Below, piece after piece: positions 58,134 to 64,000 of a DNA stretch of 64,000 bases. The stretch lies in the NCBI GenBank assembly GCA_033060915.1, contig CM065399.1, forward strand, positions 11,731,501-11,795,500, given 5' to 3'. Both the position numbers and the translations under genes were made by a program. The notes beneath the pieces are model-generated. The model saw nothing but the letters and a program-made list of their open reading frames with translations. It made no database searches and was not told the origin of the DNA. Within the stretch, counting starts at the first letter, position 1, and the number at the start of each line of letters is the position of its first letter. Source of the DNA: Euryodendron excelsum (lineage: Eukaryota; Streptophyta; Magnoliopsida; Ericales; Pentaphylacaceae).

Positions 58134-59609
58134 GTGAATTTTTTTCTTTTTCTTTATTTTTTCTTTATTATTTTTTATTTTATACCCATCTACTGCATAT
58201 TGCATTGTGTTTTTTTGCTGTGTTTGCATTGTGTTTTTGAACTTGATTTTGATAGGTTTTGTGTTAGGTTCAATGATTAAGTATAATGGAGTGCGATTGA
58301 AAAACTGCTCACAAAAGTGAGAATTGTGAAAACTAAATCAGTTGATTTGGTGTAGACGTGAGCTTATTTGTAATTCTGTTTTCATATCTACCCGTGAAAT
58401 CAATAAATGTGAAACTCAATTCAATGATGTATAACAGAATTGTTTTGGAATAATTTTGGCATATAGAAAAATTGACACGAGTTCAAAATGAGGGGAACAC
58501 CATTTATAAACTAGGATACGTAACAGTGATTTAGGATTGGTATATTTTGAATGTGAAGTTAAAACTTGTTGACAATTGTAATTGGAAGGCAGTGTTAGGA
58601 TCCCAGCACAAAAGGATTGTGATCAAATAACTTTCATCTCCATTTCGAATCTACATTACAACTGCACATTCTTTTAAATAGAGTCCTGTATCTTTACTAA
58701 TTAATCAGACCCAATAATTTAGTGTCAAATAGGTTGAATCAGACTGTCTCATGAACTTTAAATAAATCTAATGGCATCACATTCTAAAACTCTGGTTATT
58801 CAACAGAGATATGTTGCTCCCAACTATAACTACAAAAGAAACCCACAACAAATAGAGAAAAGAAAAAAGTAAAAGAAAAGAAACAAATGTTGTGCCTGAG
58901 TTTCCGGTACACAATAAACTATTTTATTGATCAAGATTGTCTCTTGTTGATAATTACTGTAATTTTAGAGACTTCCATCTCTAGTTGACCTTTGTCATTA
59001 CAACTAGAAGGTGTGTATTATGTTTGCAACACTTCAAAATATTGCTGGTCCATCAACACCATCCTGCTTAAATGCTGTGTATTGCTTCCTTTTTTGCTAG
59101 ATCTCCATCTTTATCCATGGATTAATAATGGGTTCCTCTATCATCGTTACTGGCTTGATCTTATTGCAATGGCAATTGGCTGCCATTATTTTAGAGCGCT
59201 TTGACCATGATGGTAATGAAGGTTAATGACCTTACATAGACGTAGATCCTATGACTTTAGTCTAAGAGTGTAATGAGGCCCTTATTCAGTTGGCTGATGC
59301 AGTATGTTACAAGGAAGTAACATAGGAAGGTTACTGTTACTACCTAATAGTAGAGTGGTATGCTATTCTATGCCCACATGTTTGAGTCTTAACTTAGGGT
59401 ATATGGCTTCCTCACTTTTTCCTTTTCTTGTACGGGTGTGTTTGGTCAAGCTTAAAAGAAAAGTTAACCTCACCACCCACCCACAGCGCAGGAAGTGTCA
59501 CTGTGACTGTAGTGGTCTCTCTTATTCCACCTCAATAATGATGTATTCTGTGTTTTCAAAATGGATCTAGTCTTGTCTAGTTTTGGCTCTTGCCACCTAC
59601 TTGGATAGT
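58134..59609 (+). other. Intron 1 of MACPF gene, proximal part
   Basis: Begins with the donor GTGAATTTTTTTC and continues T-rich. I find no sequence encoding the expected exon 2 start (MSE.. followed by the MACPF domain) before the solo LTR or after it. The intron must be long, at least 5.8 kb including the insertion. No RNA gene or other element recognised. Confidence 0.6.
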
Positions 59610-59614
59610 AGAAT
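59610..59614. repeat. Target-site duplication (left) AGAAT
   Basis: Five bases before TGTCACACC; identical to 63079-63083. Confidence 0.88.
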
Positions 59615-62588
59615 TGTCACACCCCACTTAGGGATAGGACCGACCGAGAGCCACAAAGCCTTAGCCCATGGCTCACGAAAGCCTAAAACTTGCTCAAGTA
59701 ATATAAACAATGAAATACGATGCTAGTGGCAATTCCTCTTTATCAATTAAATCAAATCAACTAGGATATCCGATCATCCCAAGAATAAATAATCTCCAAT
59801 TAATGCCATAATAAAACCAATGACAAAACTATGTCTGAATATCATCAGAAAATAAATTACTTAAATTTCTAAATCTCATAACTAAATCAAGTTTGTCTAA
59901 TAACGGAACTTAATAAGAAAATCCTGTGGAGGTACTCAAAGGCCATGTTACCTGGACTCGAGTACGTATCTAGGAGTCAGATTTGCCTATCTCTCGAACA
60001 AGAACTCGGCCAAAAAGTGTCCTAAAATTGGACATGGGTGCAACGACACGGCACATGAAACAATAATTTTATGTAAGTTCTATTCTTCACAGTAAACTAT
60101 ATTTTACATTGTTGTGTTAATGTAAGGCAATGAGGAGGTATATTGCCGAATAGCTGGAGACATGCAAACATCATATTTATATATATGCCATAGCATCATA
60201 TGTGTCCATTAAATGTATATTGGGCTAGGTATAACCAATGTGCTTATTTATTTATTTTTTAATTCAAGGGAGCATATTATTTATGAAACACTAGTGGGCT
60301 ACACAAAAACGTGGAGTAGCCCTCCCATTTTGATCCCATTGGGCTATGTATAACCAAATATTACATGCCCATCATTAAAAAAAAAAAAAGAAAAAAGGAA
60401 AAAGGAAAAATATACAAGCAAATGATGGCAAGGCAAAAGTATTCAAAGATTGCAAACTTATCAATCACTTGCACCATGACGTGACACGGCTAAGCAACAG
60501 CCACGCCCAAAGGTCATCTCAAAACAAAAAAGAGGATAGGTGAAAAGATTACCGTCCAAACACAAAAACGTGGCAGCACCTTAGAGCATCAAACAATCAA
60601 GATGACTAAAAGACGGCCACTTGTCCGGCCTACTAGCTCCATATGATGCTCATGCAGCACACAAACATTACTCAACTCCACTACCCTACCCAACATCTTT
60701 CAGGGGTCCAGAGCGGAGAGACTTCATATTAATACTGCAATATGAGGCTTTCAGCTTAGCAGATTTTTCCTTCACCAACTATATTGTTGGTTCCTTCACT
60801 AAATATATTATTGATTGTTTAACTTTTGACTCTGAAAGAGAGTATCCTGTTCCGATGGTCTCGACAAGTGATGGAATCCAATGATAACAACGTTGATCTG
60901 GAATATTCCAGCGGCCTGGGTTGCAATGGGCTCTGAGATGATGTCAACCAATACAGCCGCGTTTGAGAGGAAGGGAGCCGTGTCCAACGAAGATCTCATA
61001 CCTACACTCGTGTTGTATGGTGTCGACTCGGGTATTCTGCTCCAAAATATCGAGTCCAGCTAATACAGCTCAAAGGTCCCTGGTTTCAAAGTCCATCTCT
61101 AATGACCGTTTAGCTCACTCGAAATGTTTTAAATGAGTGTCAGCTCACAGCTCAGTGAATGATAAACTTTACAATAATACACTCGATATTTGAAAATAAA
61201 ATTTGCCATATACTAGATAATGAGCTAAAAGAACTTTTTTTTTTTTTTTATAACTTTTCCAACACACATTCATACACTTTGCATGCTTTTTTTTAAAAGT
61301 AAAACAAGTAAATCTTACTATTTCAATAGTGAAGCAAAATTATCTCTTAACATCTTATAACTCAATGCTAGAGTAGAATACCATCTCTTAAATATGAATA
61401 GTGCTAGCATAAATTATAAGTGCTATAACTCAGGAAACCAAGAATAATTTGTATTTGAAATCTCAATGTCAAATCTTATCTCGGGCTTAAGCCCAGTGGA
61501 TCCACATTGCTGGGTCTTTTCCCTAAGTCGATCCGGTTGAGATTTTCCTACAACCGTTGAGAACTAGGTGTACTCTCTAGTTGCCAGAGTCACCTCTCTT
61601 CAAGGAGAAGGCGTATCCCCTGGACTTCTCAGAAATGGTCCCAAGCACAATTTCATAAAGTTTGCACCATTCTATAAAATAATTTTAAAGTATGCATGAA
61701 AGAACTTTCTCAAAAGAATAAACTGTATCTCTAGAAAATCTTCTCAATAAATAATGCTCTTTCTTAAGTAATAAAATATTTTATTTCTCTTAAAAGCAAT
61801 AAATAATTATCTCAATCTCATGCACATTCTCAAAAGTAATAACTTTTCTCATATCAAAATAAAGCATTGTGTTCCGCTAAAGAAATGTTCAATGTAATTA
61901 AAACCTCCTTTGGACTCACTTGATGTCCAAAGGATGTGGACCTGAAAATACAATGTGATAACTAACGAGTGCTACGTAATTTACAAAGCGAAAGCCTAAT
62001 ATTAATATACATTCTATGACTAAAATTAACTAAAAATAACTTCAAGATTAAATATACATGTTGAAAAACCTAGAATAGTACAATTTTCAATGTTTAAAAG
62101 TCTATCTAATTGGTCAAATTCACTAGGGTGTTCCAAATAACTTAGACTTGACCACACTCGAATATTACCCCATCATCATCTTCCCCTCACAGCAACATAT
62201 TGTTAAACAGGAACCTGCAACGCAACTCTTGTTTTGGTTTTCTTTTCCATTTATTTTTCTTATTCTCTTGTTCTTCACCACGTACACCAACACTCACAGC
62301 CGCTTCTTGGCTGAAAGAAGTCACACACAAAGCCTCCTACAATTCTCTCACTCCGTCTCTCTCCATTCTAAAATATATTACAGATTACAACCCATTACAA
62401 ATACACACCCAATCTGCTACCAACCAAATATATAATTGTCAATATAGTTTTACATGCACCCAAAACCAACCAATCACCAAAAGAGGCTAAATCACATTCC
62501 AACCCAATTTCCCAAGACAAGTAGCCAGTTCTTAAATTAATATTAAACTCAAAGTGAGTGAATATGGCAGTGCATTGTAATAATTGTT

Positions 62589-62630
<42 letters not shown>

Positions 62631-63078
62631 AACGGCTGCTTCTCTGTTCTCGTCTCTCCAGATAATTTATCTATATATTAAAACCCTAGAATCTGTTATG
62701 GGATGACCAAATAAATAATGTTACTGACTCCATGATGTTTGCCTTGGCGTTAATCCTATACACTCAAGCCCACTTGTATCTTAGACAATTAACCAATGGT
62801 TGAAGTCTTAAAATACGTGTCACTAAGGTACTCTAATCCACACTGCCCATATATAGTCTACCACACCCAATTAACTGCCAAAGTCCATTAATGGTCTCAA
62901 CCACATCAAATTAATACTCCTTATAACATGTCTATCTTATAACAATTTAAAGGCTAAAGTCTATAAAGTTAAGAATATTATTTACTAAACACATCTAACT
63001 CCATATAATTATCAAATTAAACTATTAGGATACATACGATATTTAAAATAACATGAACTAAAGGTAGGGGTCTTTACA
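59615..63078. mobile_element. Solo LTR of a TGTCACACCCC-type Ty3/gypsy family
   Basis: Starts TGTCACACCCCAC (59615), ends GGGGTCTTTACA (63078), 3464 bp, between AGAAT duplications. These termini are typical of long LTRs of the Tekay/Del type. The stretch 'gctcacagctcagtgaatga' near 61143 is also common in such LTRs. No gag-pol motif is present; short open frames (60621-60884, 62148-62490) have no family features. It includes a (CT)n tract at 62589-62628 and an A-rich stretch at 60378-60411. The termini are nearly palindromic to each other, so I leave the strand open. A solo LTR is the best reading; a short non-autonomous element is possible. Confidence 0.85.
62589..62628 (+). repeat. (CT)n microsatellite in solo LTR
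   Basis: C-run followed by about 17 CT units within the LTR. Confidence 0.9.
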
Positions 63079-63083
63079 AGAAT
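63079..63083. repeat. Target-site duplication (right) AGAAT
   Basis: Copy of 59610-59614; removing the LTR and one copy restores a continuous intron. Confidence 0.88.
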
Positions 63084-64000
63084 GCTTGTTGTCCTCACTT
63101 CCTCTCTTTTGGGAGGACCCCTTTGATTGCTCTAGTGAAACAGTCACTACTACTGAGGCTATCCTTTCAATCTTAGGTTATACAGGGGAAAGTGCGGTCT
63201 GAAAATGGAAATAGTGAGCTATCCCTAGAGGAAAAACATCCCCTAACAAACATTCTCACTGTATCAAACTGCATTGCACCAAAGGCCATTGAAATTCCAT
63301 CATTCTGTTTGTGCATAAGTCCAACAGCTCAGGAGTAGTGCAGTATTTAATTATGCACGGGTGATTTGATTTGCATTTTGTGCAATACATGCTAAACTTT
63401 CAGGAAGGGAGATATAACAGCAGGGAACCAAGCCAGGGGTGACTTGTGGCGAGGGGTGAGTTCCGAAGGTCTAGAATGGGTATTCTAACATTGTAATTGT
63501 TCAACTCTGATAATAGACTTGCAAATGACTGGCTAGGCATCGAACAGATATATGGAATTTATATGGCTCATAACCAACTTCACCTGCTAAGAAATTACTT
63601 AAGGCTTGACTTGGGTATTGGCACCTTGGATCTTGCTGCAGTTGATTTAAATTTGCGGAAAATGGGAAATGACTGCCTATGAGAAAAGCGCAGATGTAAA
63701 GGCTTCTTGGAGTTAGAAACAGTTGTGTTTTCATATAATGGTTGTCAGGTTGTCAATTTTGGGGCTTTTGGGTTTCCGAGTTTTATTATTTAGCATCACA
63801 GAGTTTTATGAGGTTTTATTCTTTTTGGATGTGTAGAAGGGGTGCAAAAAAAATGAGTCTTCTGGATGGTTAATTTTATGGATTTTTAAATTGGATATTT
63901 TAGGTGGTGGTGGTTAATTTTCCCTTAGTGTAAGTATTGTTGTTATGGCGAATGCCCCAAACACCAACTATGGGTCTTGATAAATATAATGAGCATAAAG
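63084..64000 (+). other. Intron 1 of MACPF gene, distal part (to window end)
   Basis: Sequence of moderate AT content, with no frame encoding MACPF exon 2. The opposed short frames at 63497-63734 carry no recognisable domain. Assignment to the intron follows from the absence of any later exon in the window and is provisional. Confidence 0.45.

Noticed and set aside
57794..58229. Minus-strand ORFs overlapping MACPF exon 1
   Set aside because: Shadows of a real, GC-richer coding exon with matching protein family on the plus strand.
60621..61063. Two overlapping ORFs of 60-87 codons inside the solo LTR
   Set aside because: No domain or family resemblance. They lie in LTR sequence and have no gag-pol context.
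63497..63734. Opposed ORFs near the window end as MACPF exon 2
   Set aside because: The translated sequence lacks the MSE..NQ start and any MACPF-like segment expected after exon 1.
1..64000. tRNA, rRNA or other structured RNA genes
   Set aside because: No cloverleaf-type A/B-box pairs or rRNA-like blocks were noticed by reading. A covariance-model scan would be needed to exclude small ones.

Overview
This window is nuclear DNA of a flowering plant, most likely a dicot with a large, repeat-rich genome. It is AT-rich, has no long intact open reading frames, and is packed with decayed LTR retrotransposons. The only host gene I can support is the first exon of a MACPF-domain gene near 57.9 kb. 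I cannot name the species from sequence alone.

Positions 1-50370 are a nested pile of related Ty3/gypsy elements of the Tat/Ogre lineage. Nearly all lie on the minus strand, so their LTRs read on the plus strand from TGTCGCGCC to GTGCTTACA. Orientation is fixed by a primer-binding-type sequence (minus strand TGGCGACTCCACTGGGGA-like) beside the TGTCGCG end and a polypurine tract (minus strand agaaaaagaggggcaat) beside the GTGCTTACA end. I resolve four elements. X has a 5' LTR at 5720-9433 and a gag remnant at 3180-4189. Y has a leader, gag remnant, protease and half an RT at 9434-14056 plus a partial LTR. Z has LTRs at 15766-20375 and 25319-27959 and no recognisable coding sequence. W has LTRs at 29127-33715 and 46829-50370, a gag, an antisense ORF and no pol. 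X is inserted in the RT of Y, directly after the catalytic xVDD box. Z interrupts the LTR of Y. A 5126-bp solo LTR in plus orientation (36274-41399), flanked by the 5-bp duplication TTACC, splits the antisense ORF of W. The left edge (1-3179) holds a truncated LTR abutting a 37-bp scrap of an oppositely oriented LTR.

The most interesting part is the antisense transcription unit in the 3' part of the Tat elements. It is present as a full but decayed copy in W (about 33.8-42.5 kb) and as its upstream half in Z (20.4-21.9 kb). It reads toward the element's interior and encodes a plant-mobile-domain (PMD)-like protein. It has a leader with a GTGAGT donor, a long candidate intron carrying 49-bp repeats, and a second small candidate intron near the C-terminus. 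Upstream lie an E2F-type motif and GGCACCACT/AGTGGTGCC palindromes. The same palindromes stand just upstream of the TATA box in the LTR promoters.

Positions 50377-56335 are an Athila-like, non-autonomous element on the plus strand: truncated 5' LTR, tRNA-Asp-type PBS, a decayed Tyr/His-rich then acidic ORF, a 37-G run, a C-rich run of about 69 bases, a PPT and a 1.28-kb 3' LTR. A MITE-like inverted-repeat element follows (about 56.7-57.2 kb). Then come the promoter, a short upstream ORF and exon 1 of the MACPF gene (57.9-58.1 kb). Its first intron runs out of the window and contains a 3464-bp solo LTR of another family (59615-63078, 5-bp duplication AGAAT).
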